NCBI GenBank assembly: GCA_037349105.1
Contig: JAYJMM010000123.1
Location: 496,001-560,000 of the forward strand
From: Limnomonas spitsbergensis
Lineage: Eukaryota; Chlorophyta; Chlorophyceae; Chlamydomonadales
Direction of reading: 5' to 3'
DNA: 64,000 nucleotides
Shown here: positions 32,201 through 44,500 of the stretch, one piece after another
Position numbering within the stretch: position 1 is the first letter of the stretch
Layout: every line of letters starts with the position of its first letter
The notes under the pieces: model-generated
What the model was told of the DNA's origin: nothing
The model's input: only the letters and a program-made list of their open reading frames with translations
Database searches by the model: none
Position numbers and translations under genes: made by a program

Positions 32201-35200
32201 TTAATATTTAATTAATAGGCTTTAAGCAGAGCAGAGAATGCATTGATCATGTACAGGTTACTTGCCGGTATGCAGGAAAAGCGAAACAATACCGTATATT
32301 TGCTTGTGCATTTCTTCACCTATTACCTTGCCTCATGGCCAAGCGCGTTGGTCATGTATTGACATATTAATAGTACTTCAGGATCTGTAGGAGACCAAGC
32401 TTACCTTTATTTAAGTTGTATTTATGTGCGGTACTGCATCAAACCTTAAGGCAGAGCAGAAGGTGTATACGTCGGTGTGTATGACACAAGTTAAGTATGG
32501 TTGGAAATGTCCTCGCGGGAAATCACACTGTCCAGTGCTGGGTTGAGCACACTGCAGATACCATTCGGCTTCATCACGGCCTATGACCAAGGGGACCTGG
32601 TGCAGTAGGCCCTGCTACTAGGGCCTATGACCAAGGGGACCTGGTGCAGTAGGCCCTGCTACTAGGGCCTATGACCAAGGGGACCTGGTGCAGGAGGCCA
32701 TGCTACTAGGGCCTATGACCAAGGGGACCTGGTGCAGCAGGCCCTGCTACTAGGGCCTATGACCAAGGGGACCTGGTGCAGTAGGCCCTGCTACTAGGGC
32801 CTATGACCAAGGGGACCTGGTGCAGCAGGCCCTGCTACTAGGGCCTATGACCAAGGGGACCTGGTGCAGCAGGCCTACCTACTAGGGCCTATGACCAAGG
32901 GGACCTGGTGCAGCAGGCCCTGCTTCTAGGGCCTATGACCAAAGGGACCTGGTGCAGTAGGCCCTGCTACTAGGGCCTATGAACAAGGGGACCTGGTGCA
33001 GCAGGCCCTGCTACTAGGGCCTATGACCAAGGGGACCTGGTGCAGTAGGCCCTGCTACTAGGGCCTATGACCAAGGGGACCTGGTGCAGTAGGCCCTGCT
33101 ACTAGGGCCTATGACCAAGAGGACCTGGTGCAGCAGGCCCTGCTACTAGGGCCTATGACCAAGGGGACCTGGTGCAGTAGGCCCTGCTACTAGGGCCTAT
33201 GACCAAGGGGACCTGGTGCAGTAGGCCATGCTACTAGGGCCTATGACCAAGGGGACCTGGTGCAGCAGGCCCTGCTACTAGGGCCTATGACCAAGGGGAC
33301 CTGGTGCAGTAGGCCCTGCTACTAGGGCCTATGACCAAGGGGACCTGGTGCAGCAGGCCCTGCTACTAGGGCCTATGACCAAGGGGACCTGGTGCAGCAG
33401 GCCTACCTACTAGGGCCTATGACCAAGGGGACCTGGTGCAGCAGGCCCTGCTTCTAGGGCCTATGACCAAGGGGACCTGGTGCAGTAGGCCCTGCTACTA
33501 GGGCCTATGACCAAGGGGACCTGGTGCAGGAGGCCCTGCTACTAGGGCCTATGACCAAGGGGACCTGGTGCAGGAGGCCATGCTACTAGGGCCTATGACC
33601 AATGGGACCTGGTGCAGCAGGCCCTGCTACTAGGGCCTATGACCAAGGGGACCTGGTGCAGTAGGCCCTGCTACTAGGGCCTATGACCAAGGGGACCTGG
33701 TGCAGCAGGCCCTGCTACTAGGGCCTATGACCAAGGGGACCTGGTGCAGCAGGCCTACCTACTAGGGCCTATGACCAAGGGGACCTGGTGCAGCAGGCCC
33801 TGCTTCTAGGGCCTATGACCAAAGGGACCTGGTGCAGTAGGCCCTGCTACTAGGGCCTATGAACAAGGGGACCTGGTGCAGCAGGCCCTGCTACTAGGGC
33901 CTATGACCAAGGGGACCTGGTGCAGTAGGCCCTGCTACTAGGGCCTATGACCAAGGGGACCTGGTGCAGTAGGCCCTGCTACTAGGGCCTATGACCAAGA
34001 GGACCTGGTGCAGCAGGCCCTGCTACTAGGGCCTATGACCAAGGGGACCTGGTGCAGTAGGCCCTGCTACTAGGGCCTATGACCAAGGGGACCTGGTGCA
34101 GTAGGCCATGCTACTAGGGCCTATGACCAAGGGGACCTGGTGCAGCAGGCCCTGCTACTAGGGCCTATGACCAAGGGGACCTGGTGCAGTAGGCCCTGCT
34201 ACTAGGGCCTATGACCAAGGGGACCTGGTGCAGCAGGCCCTGCTACTAGGGCCTATGACCAAGGGGACCTGGTGCAGCAGGCCTACCTACTAGGGCCTAT
34301 GACCAAGGGGACCTGGTGCAGCAGGCCCTGCTTCTAGGGCCTATGACCAAAGGGACCTGGTGCAGTAGGCCCTGCTACTAGGGCCTATGAACAAGGGGAC
34401 CTGGTGCAGCAGGCCCTGCTACTAGGGCCTATGACCAAGGGGACCTGGTGCAGTAGGCCCTGCTACTAGGGCCTATGACCAAGGGGACCTGGTGCAGTAG
34501 GCCCTGCTACTAGGGCCTTTGACCAAAGGGACCTGGTGCAGCAGGCCTAGCTACTAGGGCCTATGACCAAAGGGACCTGGTGCAGCAGGCCCTGCTACTA
34601 GGGCCTATGACCAAGGGGACCTGGTGCAGCAGGCCTAGCTACTAGGGCCTATGACCAAAGGGACCTGGTGCAGCAGGCCCTGCTACTAGGGCCTATGACC
34701 AAAGGGACCTGGTGCAGCAGGCCTAGCTACTAGGGCCTATGACCAAGGGGACCTGGTGCAGTAGGCCTAGCTACTAGGGCCTATGACCAAGGGGACCTGG
34801 TGCAGCAGGCCCTGCTACTAGGGCCTATGACCAAGGGGACCTGGTGCAGCAGGCCTAGCTACTAGGGCCTATGACCAAGGGGACCTGGTGCAGCAGGCCT
34901 AGCTACTAGGGCCTATGACCAAGGGGACCTGGTGCAGTAGGCCCTGCTACTAGGGCCTATGACCAAGGGGACCTGGTGCAGCAGGCCCTGCTACTAGGGC
35001 ATATGACCAAGGGGACCTGGTGCAGTAGGCCCAGCTACTAGGGCCTATGACCAAGGGGACCTGGTGCAGCAGGCCCAGCTACTAGGGCCTATGATCAAGG
35101 GGACCTGGTGCAGCAGGCCTAGCTACTAGGACCTATGACCAAGGGGACCTGGTGCAGCAGGCCCTGCTACTAGGGCCTATGACCAAGGGGACCTGGTGCA

Positions 35201-35661
35201 GCAGGCCCTGCTACTAAGGCCACCGGCCATAATCTACTTGATGTGTGGGCCTCATAGGCTCCGTCATGGCCGCCAAACACCCCCTTGAGGTGGCTTGGCG
35301 CGCACACAAAATCAGATTGATGCAAAGGCACGCAGAATGAAGAACGACCTAAATAAACATGATGCTGCCGTAGCTGCACGTTGGTATGTACGTGTGAGTC
35401 AGAGAGGTGTTTGCTCAAATTGGAACGTGCACTGAGATCTTCGTGTGCTCACACCGTATCCAAGCCTGTGCTCCCCCCCCTCTCAGCAACAGCACGGCAC
35501 ATGATGCAGTACAAAGGGTCTCCATCCGATTGAGCCCACCCCTCCCCCCTGGCAACACCGCAGGCAACATTCGGTACGTCTATCCGATTCAACAACCGAT
35601 TGGCGATTTTGATGCCCAGAAGCAGCGCATGCAGAGCATCCTGGGGGCAACAGGCTGGCAG
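26221..35661 (+). CDS. Chloroplast (thylakoid-lumen) DUF1499-like protein
   Basis: Five phase-consistent exons: 26221-26579, 27475-27568, 27954-28081, 32050-32150 and 35564-35661 (260 codons so far). The first exon is a Ser/Ala/Pro-rich transit peptide followed by a hydrophobic segment ending in an AxA-type site (LFLAPGAALA), a bipartite thylakoid-lumen leader. The mature part has the DUF1499 hallmarks: an N-terminal CPTNINPNCVSTAS block, a central DVAEFLIKPQGKAEGALITY strand and YRSLAG...RYVYPIQQP, with the closing RMQSILGATGWQ. The family's biochemical role is unknown. Introns 3 (3,968 bp) and 4 (3,413 bp) are nearly filled by minisatellites. The 3' end is uncertain: reading past the exon 5 donor stops after 27 more codons, and a further exon may exist near 36136. 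Family call is from remembered motifs. Confidence 0.65.
28200..31720 (+). repeat. 45-bp minisatellite, about 78 units, in intron 3
   Basis: Head-to-tail units of exactly 45 bp, nearly identical, with a recurrent single-base variant (GAAGGGGTAAGG versus GAAGTGGTAAGG) and rarer changes in the GGGGCATC block. Each unit contains two donor-like motifs, GGTAAGG and GGTGAGG. Because 45 is divisible by three, all frames without a stop stay open, which creates long artificial antisense ORFs (27921-31810). Degenerate units at 28085-28200 link the array to the intron's 5' end. Confidence 0.95.
32579..35217 (+). repeat. 44-bp minisatellite, about 60 units, in intron 4
   Basis: Tandem 44-bp units built on GGGCCTATGACCAAGGGGAC, CTGGTGCAG and CTGCTACTA. 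Variant units (AGGCCTACCTACTA) occur at 32871, 33399, 33751 and 34279, spaced 528, 352 and 528 bp, i.e. 12, 8 and 12 units. This gives an 880-bp (20-unit) higher-order period. Confidence 0.95.
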
Positions 35662-37005
35662 GTGAGGTTTATGACAGGCTGGCAGGTGAGATTAATGACA
35701 GGCTGGCAGATTGGATTCGTTTTTAATTGGGGCCTTTCCATCTGCTGAGGAATGGCAGATGGAATATATCCAGGGCATGGCTGGGAGATCCACTGTGATA
35801 TCCGGGTATGAGATCGGATGAAGAATTTTGAATTTCCTGGCTGGGTCCCAAACCTTGGCTGGGGAAGGGAAGGGGTTGGCTGGTTAGTAGTTATTCTTAG
35901 TTCTTTATTGACTTTACAAAACCAAATGTAAAATAAAAGTAATTTTAGTTGCCGCCAGAGTAAGGATTGGGACTTCATGCTGTGACCTGTGCCAGGGTAT
36001 GCCTAACGCGCTTAGGCTGGGTTTGGCCTAGGGCTTTGGCTGGGATTTAAGCCTAGGGCTGAAGCTGGGGTAAGGCTAGAGTTTTGACAAGGGAAAGGCA
36101 AGGGCTCTTATTATGATTGCTATAATATTTCCAGGTACTCTTTCTGGCGGTTACCATCATGCAACTGATGTTTCAGCTGCTCACATTTTGCACTGAGATT
36201 CAAATACCAATGCGACACTTTTAGCTCACCCCAAGTACGGACAGTATATAAGATCCACATCCACTCCTCTATTCAGTGCATGCCGCCTCCCTCACCACTG
36301 CTCGTTCAAATTATTTGAATGTTTGCCCCCCCCCCATCCTTTGTGAACAGGCCATTGGATGCGCGTTGATTGAGTGCTACATGTGAAGGGCGGCAGTGGA
36401 TACAACGGACACGACCAGGAGGGGGAGGGCTGGGCTTTTCTAACTTCTCCAAGCTTTGTAGCCACAGATTTATAATAATCTGTCTGAACACTGATCTGGT
36501 ATGGCTAAACGCTAACCTGAATCGGCCTGAACACTGACATGCATTTGCGTTAGCACTGATCTGGATTGGCCACGACCCAGATGCAAACTACCAGTTGGGT
36601 GGCCTATCCTATCTCCCTGAGAAGGAACGTCCTGCTTAGAGAATCCTTCTCCCTTGACTTTCCTACCTGATTTTATGTTTGCCGACGTGGCCGAGCTTTA
36701 TAGGCAGGCCCAGAGGTGTAACGTCATTAACCTCTCTTAGGACCAACCGATATGACCCAGCACTGCGCTGGACTTCACGCTGCTCCAGCCCGTAATAACG
36801 AGCTTGATAATACCGCCAAGAATGTTCAGATTGTTTCAGATTTTCATGGTTTGACCGTTTCCCGTTAGGATTGATTTAAAAGGGTTCATAGTGTAACAGA
36901 CACAGGGGCAGCAAACAACGCATGACAACCGTGCCCACAAATATAATCGTAGCCTTCATAGCAAGGCAAAGAGCATGGACACGAACTCATATTCGTTCCA
37001 AATTT
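35662..37005. other. Region downstream of the DUF1499-like gene
   Basis: Contains a 24-bp direct repeat of the exon 5 end (35652-35711), imperfect GCCTAGGGCT-type repeats near 36010-36080, and a sense LINE tail at 36681-36731 (GGCCCAGAGGTGTAACGTCA). A possible acceptor at about 36135 opens a short hydrophobic reading frame to a TAG near 36220; I could not decide whether it belongs to the gene. Confidence 0.35.
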
Positions 37006-37790
37006 CAATGTAGTTACACCTCTGGGCCCTGCACAAGAAGGCTCTGCTGCGAGGGCGCCCAATTGTTCAGATGGGAGGAAAGAGGAAACTAAAAGGAAAA
37101 GGGGACGATAAAATGAGAGGCCGGAAAGGCAGACAAGTCCGACACCTGAGCTCCTCTAGTAATTAGCCCTTGACAAAGCATACAACAGCGTCCACAAAAG
37201 CAAGTGCATCCGACCCCTGCTCAGCCTGGTACAGCAGGCGGCAGTCCATGGCGGGGGACCAGCCCAACCCCGCTCCAGTAACTGCTCCCTTACACTACGG
37301 CATTGGAAGCATCACCCCTTGGCCAGCATCGTTGGCAGCAGCGTGCCTCTCGCCGCTGACCGCTGCGCCGTCCTCTGGTGCCAGCCGTGCTGATCGCACC
37401 GAGCCGCAGTCTCAGAGTTGTGCGTACACAAGCACACTCCCTGGTGCTGGTGCAGCTCCCGCCTTGCTCAGCGCGGCGCCCACCGTGGTCTAAAACCAGG
37501 CACAGTAGGTCGCCGCAGACCTGTGCTCAGTGGTAGGGTCCCTGGGGTCCCCACCCGCCGCATGCATCCAGCTGCGCCTGCTCGTAGGCTACTTCGACGA
37601 GTGCCAACACCTTTGTAACGGGTAGGCGCTGTAAGTCGGCTGCTGTATCGCGCAATTTAGGGCCAGCTGCCCCCCGCTCCAGCTCCTCCAGTGCACCCAG
37701 CTGATCAGAGCACAGGAGGTGCGTCCTCCAGTGCCCTCGCTGACGTCAAGCTGCATATCTGCTGCCTCGGCCATGCTCCAGGGATGAGGG
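37006..37790 (-). mobile_element. LINE-like copy C
   Basis: Minus-oriented copy of the same non-LTR family as B. Its 3' tail is at 37006-37062, the 3' UTR at 37062-37165 is complementary to 19740-19880, and decayed C-terminal coding sequence runs up to about 37790. Segments complementary to copy B recur in order but with deletions and a rearranged junction near 37170-37300. Non-functional. Confidence 0.5.
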
Positions 37791-38231
37791 ATCCACCTGT
37801 TTCCTGTTTAGATGATTGCCCAGTAGGAAAGAAAATGGAATAACAGGTAGGCCCAGTTCTGCGGAAGCACTACCGTACTTCCAAGAATCAAGTCAAGGCT
37901 TCCCGCAACAACCGCACAGTTGTGCAGATCATCATTCATAAACGCTGGTAAACTTGAATGACTAAAAACTTATCCTTAATTTCTGACGAACAAACACATA
38001 ATAAACTCCTTTGGATGTCTACGGTACATCAGGAATGATGACATAGACTTGGTAAAAAATATGTTAGTTGGACCTCGAGTCGGACCACAGGAAATTGAGC
38101 CGTATGATACTTTGCTCACACTCACCAAAGGGGTTCACGAACAACTAATATGCCAAGCTCGGTCTCATGTATAATCCACCCTTGAGGAGTTCGCATGCCG
38201 CCAATCCATGCCCAAGAGACTTCAGTTCACT
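37791..38231. other. Intergenic region
   Basis: Nothing recognised on either strand. Confidence 0.4.
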
Positions 38232-39070
38232 TTAGCAGCCTAACGAGGTGCATAGCTGTCTCCCTTCCACACTCTTCATCCCCGCACGCACCAGAGCTGA
38301 GGACAGGGCGTAATCAGCCTCTGGATAGACATAACCAGTGGAGCCAATGCTCTGAAGGGAGGCTGTGATACCGCCCTGCAGAGGGACAGGTTTTGAATAG
38401 TAATCACAAGGTTGGATTAAGAATAACACTTTTGTAAGAATTGCGATTTCCCCGTACCGGTTTCAGTAAGCAAAAGTGGGTAATGTTTTGTAAGTTACGG
38501 GTAGTCTAACATTGGGTGAGACTCTCAAAGCTTGTTAAAATCAATTTTTGTGGCATTTAATTTACTCATCGACTCTCCATCGACCCACTCCTTTCAGTGG
38601 TATAGAAATCTTAGGGTTTCAGTGCAAGGAACTCGTTTTGTCTCAAGAAGATTCAAGCACACGCCTTCAGAGCTATGTTGAAGGCTCTCGTTCCGTTCTT
38701 TTTAGTTCAGTGAAGCGTTAAAAGTTACCGTTAAGTTATAAAGCTTCCAAGACGAAATAAGCTCATTAAAAAAACAAAAGGGATGTAACACAGATTTCTG
38801 ACAACTCCCTCACATGCAAAGTCTTCAAAATTGGGATCCACATTGCGCACAGTTCTCAGGGGGGGCATTTACTGAAGGCAACGGTTGGCCTACTGCATAT
38901 GTCGCAACCTGAGATTGCAGGGTTTTCACTCGGGTGTGTGCTGAGCTGCCGGTTACCTTCTCCATACTGGGAACGCCGCCACCGCATTCAGTGGCCTCCC
39001 TACGCATGCCCTCTGCTGCGTACGAACCCTCATAGATGCCGCCGTGCTGGTAGCCCAGGGTATGGGCAAT
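38232..39070 (-). CDS. Terminal two exons of an unknown gene
   Basis: Two exons in matching phase 0: 38957-39070 (38 codons, containing TLGYQHGGIYEGSYAAEG) and 38375-38232 (47 codons plus stop, containing GGITASLQSIGSTGYVYPEA). Acceptors are CCACAG and CTGCAG; the donor is AAG|GTAACC. The peptide composition and borders look coding, but I do not recognise a family and found no upstream exons. The start is therefore missing and the whole call is tentative. Confidence 0.3.
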
Positions 39071-40439
39071 CTGTGGATGGCGGGATAGCAGAGACGTTTT
39101 TACCGAATTGCAATCCATCCAATCTCAAAGTGGCAGGATGGGGATCGGTCGTGTCTTTTGTTTCCTACCTGTCAATAACCAACCTGTGTCAGAAAAACAT
39201 GCTGGAGCAGTTTGCCGAGATCTTTGCCAGTATCACAAACTCGAATGATCATATTGAATCAGCTGAAGCAAGTATGAATTCGGAACTCCCGTCTCTCAGG
39301 TCCAGAGACATCGTTAGAGGATGGTTTTATGGTTACAATGTTGTGCTTACTACTTGCATTTATAATGAGCAAGCTTGAGCACATAAGTCAGCATATGTGA
39401 CTTTTGCTTTATCCATTCACACAGAACCCCTTCAATAAATTTCCGTTATCTGAAGACAGTAAATCCAGTTAAGATTTCGGAGCAAATACTGCCTGGCCTT
39501 GCAAAGGAGAAATATTCCTGGGCCAACAAATAACCGCCTGTTGACACTTGACAGGCAAGGGCAATGGTGCAAATGTAAGAATCCATACCGTGCATTCAGC
39601 AGTCAGAATGTATACAGTAACACAGCACACACACATTTACAATCCCACATTGATCTGGTTGTGAATTGGAATGCCAACCTGATGCCTTGCCTCAGGAGCA
39701 TATGACCTCAGCTCCATGCAGGGGATGCCCTGGGCATGAGAAGTGAAGTTGCTAGTAACATCAGTGGAGCTGCGCTGTCGTCCAGATTATCATTGGAGCT
39801 GATGTTGCCCATCGTGATCGTAAGAGAGTCTTGAGATGCCGCGGATTGGTTTATTATAACTTCAAAATGGTTTTGTTATACAACTCGAAACCTCAATATC
39901 ATGTTGTCAAAATCGCTTGTTTCAGTCCCGCGAGGTCCGATGCTGACGCCATACATTCTGATTCAGTCTGCTCCGGTATGTCTGCAGGGTATGTCCGTGC
40001 TTCCCGTGCCGATCATCCCAGGTCGATAACTTGGCCCCGTGATTGATTGATACGCGAGGATAGTTTGTACCAGTAATTGATTGCTGATGATCCCGTGATG
40101 TCAATCTCGGGGATACGGATTTAATACATCTCTTCCATCTCTTCATCGTGAGCACTGGCAACATCAGCAAAAGCGCTACCTCATCGAGGTGGATTGTTTA
40201 ATTGTTTCACCCAGCCCTGACATCGAGCCTGTCCGAAATTGCCTGCTGCCGCTCAGAGATCTCAATCAGTTAATGACGTTACACCTCTGGGCCCTGCCCA
40301 GAAAGGCTCGGCCAGATAGCTCTATGAGTGAGCTGGGTAGAGGACTCCCGACCTTTTCATTGATCCGGGCACTAAGATCTCCCATTGGACTGGACTGAGG
40401 TACACTAGTTTCATGCGGCCAAATAAATAGATGTGGTGT
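39071..40439. other. Intergenic with antisense LINE tail
   Basis: No supported gene. One antisense dispersed-tail copy at 40271-40318 (TTACACCTCTGGGCCCTGCC). Confidence 0.4.
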
Positions 40440-40830
40440 ACTGGTGCGCGCCCCCACCAGCCTCAGCATTGCCTCCATAACAGAATGAAGTCAAGCCTGC
40501 CACAGCACTTGCGCTAGACTGCGGGGCTACCCACATCCACAACCGGCTGGGAGGACATTATGGAGCTGCAGATTCAGCCGCTACAGCGCGCTTAGTGGCA
40601 GGACATGCTCCCTTACTGCAGCTGAAGAGGTGGCACCTGCAGCAGAGCAAACTCGTGTCGACAGCCATGGCCGCCGACGTGCAACTCGGTCAAGACAGGG
40701 CACTGGTGGATGGCGTCCTTGTCCTGATGGGTGCACTGGAGGAGGTGTAGTGGGAGTAGCCACTCTCAAGCTGCGCCAGAAGCGAGTGACCTGCAGCATT
40801 TGCCCGTCACAAAGGTGCGGGTGTTCTTAA
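40440..40830 (+). mobile_element. Decayed LINE-like fragment D
   Basis: Aligns with the upstream part of copies B and C. It shares blocks such as the CAGCCATGGCCGCCGACGTG region near 40661 (complementary to 37740-37775) and CCCGTCACAAAGGTG at 40803 (also at 19279). Multiple stops; no intact coding. Confidence 0.4.
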
Positions 40831-41569
40831 TAACTCTTTGGTGCTGTGTGGTTACACTTCCGCCGACCATATAAATTACGCTTAATTATGCCTCAGATCT
40901 CAGTCAATCCTTACACATCTGGGCCCTGCTTAAAAAGGCTCATCCGCGTGGGATCGGATCCCTGTATTAACCCATTCCCTATTTGTCCAGCATCATGTCC
41001 AGTCTTTCCTCGTTCAGCCATGGAACCTCGTTGATGTGAAAAATAGCCAATCATTCTCCTTACTTCTTGCACACTGGCCCACACCGAGCTTGTTTAGCAG
41101 TACCCAAAGGAGTAACTTCTTTTGAGCTTGCACACACATCACAAAAAATTAAACCTGTTCCGTGTTTCTTCTTCAGTTGTAACAGCTAGACACATGCCCA
41201 TAAGCCCTACCCTACCCCAAATAAACTTGCTTTTAATAAGCCTCTTTGGATCATCGCAAGCCCAGACGGGGCTCGCTCGCAATTCAGGCCATGCAGCCCT
41301 CTTTCGGATCCGACACTCATAATGATACAGATCTGGATCCCGGCAGTCTAGATCCAACCCATTTGTTAGGATCCAGACCTAGATCCTGGCATAGGCGCGG
41401 CCGCGCCCTCTTGTAGTGCCAGCAAAGTCAGCACATGCAGCAGCTCGCCACAGCCCTCCCCCGGCGTAGGCACCATGCCAAGTACCTAGAAACAGACGAG
41501 AATCACAGTCCTGCCCCCCTCTCCTGCCTGAAGGTGCTGCATGCTCCGGACACTTCTCAGTGATCCCCC
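40831..41569. other. Intergenic region 3' of the DnaJ gene
   Basis: Contains an antisense LINE tail (40905-40950) and a very degraded sense one near 41085-41120. No gene recognised. Confidence 0.4.
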
Positions 41570-44500
41570 CTAGCTTTGGGCACACTGTACTCGCTGGCCA
41601 CGGGGGTGGTCCTCATCCTCATCACTGTCCCCATAGGCCTCGCTGCCGCCCTTGCCCATGTTGGCGCGGCCCTTGAGCTCGTTTTCGATGTCTGCGACGT
41701 CGGTGAGGCTGTTTACCTATGGGGCAGAGTGGAAGCAGCGCAACTTGGGAGAGGAAGGAAGAAGAGCCACGGAGTGGCCAAACAAAAAACACTTCATAGT
41801 CCCAGGCTCAAGAACATAAATAGCAATATGGTCATGCTGCGGGTGATGGAAATAACACAACCAGGCTGAAGGTGCGTCTGCACAGGTGCAAAAAGTACAT
41901 TGGGCCTTGAATTGTGCTGGTACAGAGCCCTGAATCCAAACCATCTGAACATGGAACCTTGGCTTGGACATGGTAACTTACTCTTGAGGGGATGAAAGGG
42001 TTAAATCCCAACTTGTGGCATTCAATGGCAGGGGTATCCAGGAGGGCCTTTATCTTGGATTCCTCACCTCATACGCGTCATCCGTGTCCATGTCGACGGG
42101 TGCTGATGTGTCCAGGGCAGGTGGTGTTGCGGGCAGCACCTTCCTTAGGGCTGCAACGGCAGCCGCATCAATCGAGGCGGGGAACTCGACGATGAAGTGC
42201 ACGTATAAGTTACCCTTTTGGAATGGCCTGAGGGTGGAACATAAGGGGGGGGGCTGATCAGGCAGTGACTTCCAGCAGGGTCAACAGGAGCAAGGGGAGG
42301 GATCATCACCGCTCTTTGGACAGGAAAGCAAGGGCTGATGCCGCAGGTTAGTGCCATTGCAAGTTCTATCATGGTCACAGCACCGCTATGGCATCAGCTC
42401 ATGCCGCACTGTTTCCTTAATCGTCACGCCCTGGCGGGGCGAAGGCTTCTTTTTTCTCTCAAAAGGTCCTTCCCCTTGGTTTCTAGGACAGCAGACCCTG
42501 CCGCACAGCCCGCCATCAGGCAGTGTGAAACAAATGGTGAAAGTAAGGCTACTTCGAGGTTTTGTCGAGATTGTGGATAGGACGCGCGTGCGTCCGTCTC
42601 ACATCCCGGCACTAGGCAACAACAACATCCACTTCCCACGTAATATTCAGGTATTTCCGAAATGCCCAGGAAAACGCCTCACACCTAGCCCAAACCAGGG
42701 GGGGCTCATCCTGGTCTCCTAAGTGCCCCAGCCCAAACATTGGGTTTATAACCAGGTCGTCAGTGTATCCCAGAGCCCCCCGCACACACACCTGCCATGC
42801 ATGGGCATGCCTTCATCCCGAATACACTTGAAGGTGTCAGGCTTGATCGTCTCCCCTGTAGATTAGAAATGGTAGAAGGGGGCAGTGGTTAGTAGATAGA
42901 TGGGGTGAGAAGAAGTGATCACACTGGAACACAAAATTTGAAGGGAAAGACTTTCAATGCAGATGAAGATTTGTGACATTTTTAGCCTGCTTTTTGGTGA
43001 CCAACCCAAATGGTAACCTAGCCAAACCTCAAGTAGCTTCACCTACCTCTTGTCTCCTCCCCTTTCCTGCATATCCTTAGTGACGACCCCTCCCCTCCAG
43101 GTCCTTCACCCCTTTCGGGAACAACACCTCGGGATGGCTTGCAGTCGCACCTGGCGGCGTCTTGACAATCAAAATGCGTCCATCGAGGTGCTTGATGTTG
43201 AACGATGCCCCGCACAGCGCATCCGCCAGGCTGATCTTCTTCTGCACAATCAGGTCCATGTTGATACGCTTGAACGTGGCGTGTTCCTTGGGCGTGATGA
43301 TCAGGATGACGTCGCCTGGTGCCAGGCCAGGCTCCGAGCAGCCTGCCTCCCCCCGCAGCGTCACCTTGGACCCTTGCTTCATCCCCTGCTCCACATGCAC
43401 CTCAAACGTCTTCTTCTCACTCACGAGGCACTTGCCCTTGCAGCTAGTGCACTGGTCGCCTGCAGGCAGGGTGGGTCAGGGGGTGTGTGCGGCAGGCAGG
43501 GGGCAGGTGAGCAGGGTCAGGGTGTGTGTGCAGGGGGCAGGCAGGCAGGGTCAGGGGGTGTGTGCGGCTTAAAAGAATGACCAGTGTGGTTGATGGTGTG
43601 GACGTTAAAAGAGGTTGCAAGTTAGCATGATTTTTTTCACAGAGTGCGAGGAGGAGGAAGGGCGTCCTTATTTGTACATGCTGATTAGAAAGCCATAGCC
43701 AAAATGTCTTTCAGGGACACACCCAGGGGTGTGGGCTTCCATCGTTAAACAAGGGGGAAGAAGGGGAGGGTGGCGGTAGACTTCCCACATCCCATTCCCA
43801 AAGCCCTGTGCCTAGGCTGCTCGCATCACACTCACTAGCAGGTGTGCTGGTTCCAACTCCATTGCAAGTGGAGCATCGTGCCTGGATCTGCTGCACCATC
43901 CCTGGGCCCAAAGGGCGGATGTGGACCTGGACACCTGTCCCACGGCATGTCTGCGAACACGGGGGGAAATGAGCACTATTCGGTTAAAGCACGTTTCGAA
44001 CATGTCTGTTATCGCACATAAACAAACTGTGGCATAAATGACATCTTTAATATGCAGCCTGTAGCTACAAAGCACGGCTCATGAACAACATGGTGGCACT
44101 TTTCAGGAAGAAATATGGATTATACATATGAATGCCAGCTTTAAGTCCATGAAGATGACCATGACCACCCTGCTTACCCCGCACTCGTACTTCTTCCCAG
44201 ATTTGGTTCCATGCCCACTGCATGCGTCACAGGGCAGGTTGCGGGCCAACGACAACTTCCTGCAGAGGGGCAGGGAGTTTGCAAGTTCGGGTAAAGAGCT
44301 GCAAAAATTCAGGTTCCTGCAAGGGCACTGGACCCACATCTTGTCTGGAATAAAGGCAGACAGTCACATCCCAGCAGGACGGCTAGATTGCAAGCGGTAT
44401 CGCTTCCAGCTTCTGTGATGACATGTGTTTGAAGCTGCAACACAAACCCTCCAGAGTCAAGGCCTCCTCTCCAGCATCATTTGATGAACACACCCCACCA

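Noticed and set aside
28200..35217. The arrays as possible CRISPR loci
   Set aside because: Units are contiguous with no unique spacers, and the setting is a eukaryotic intron.
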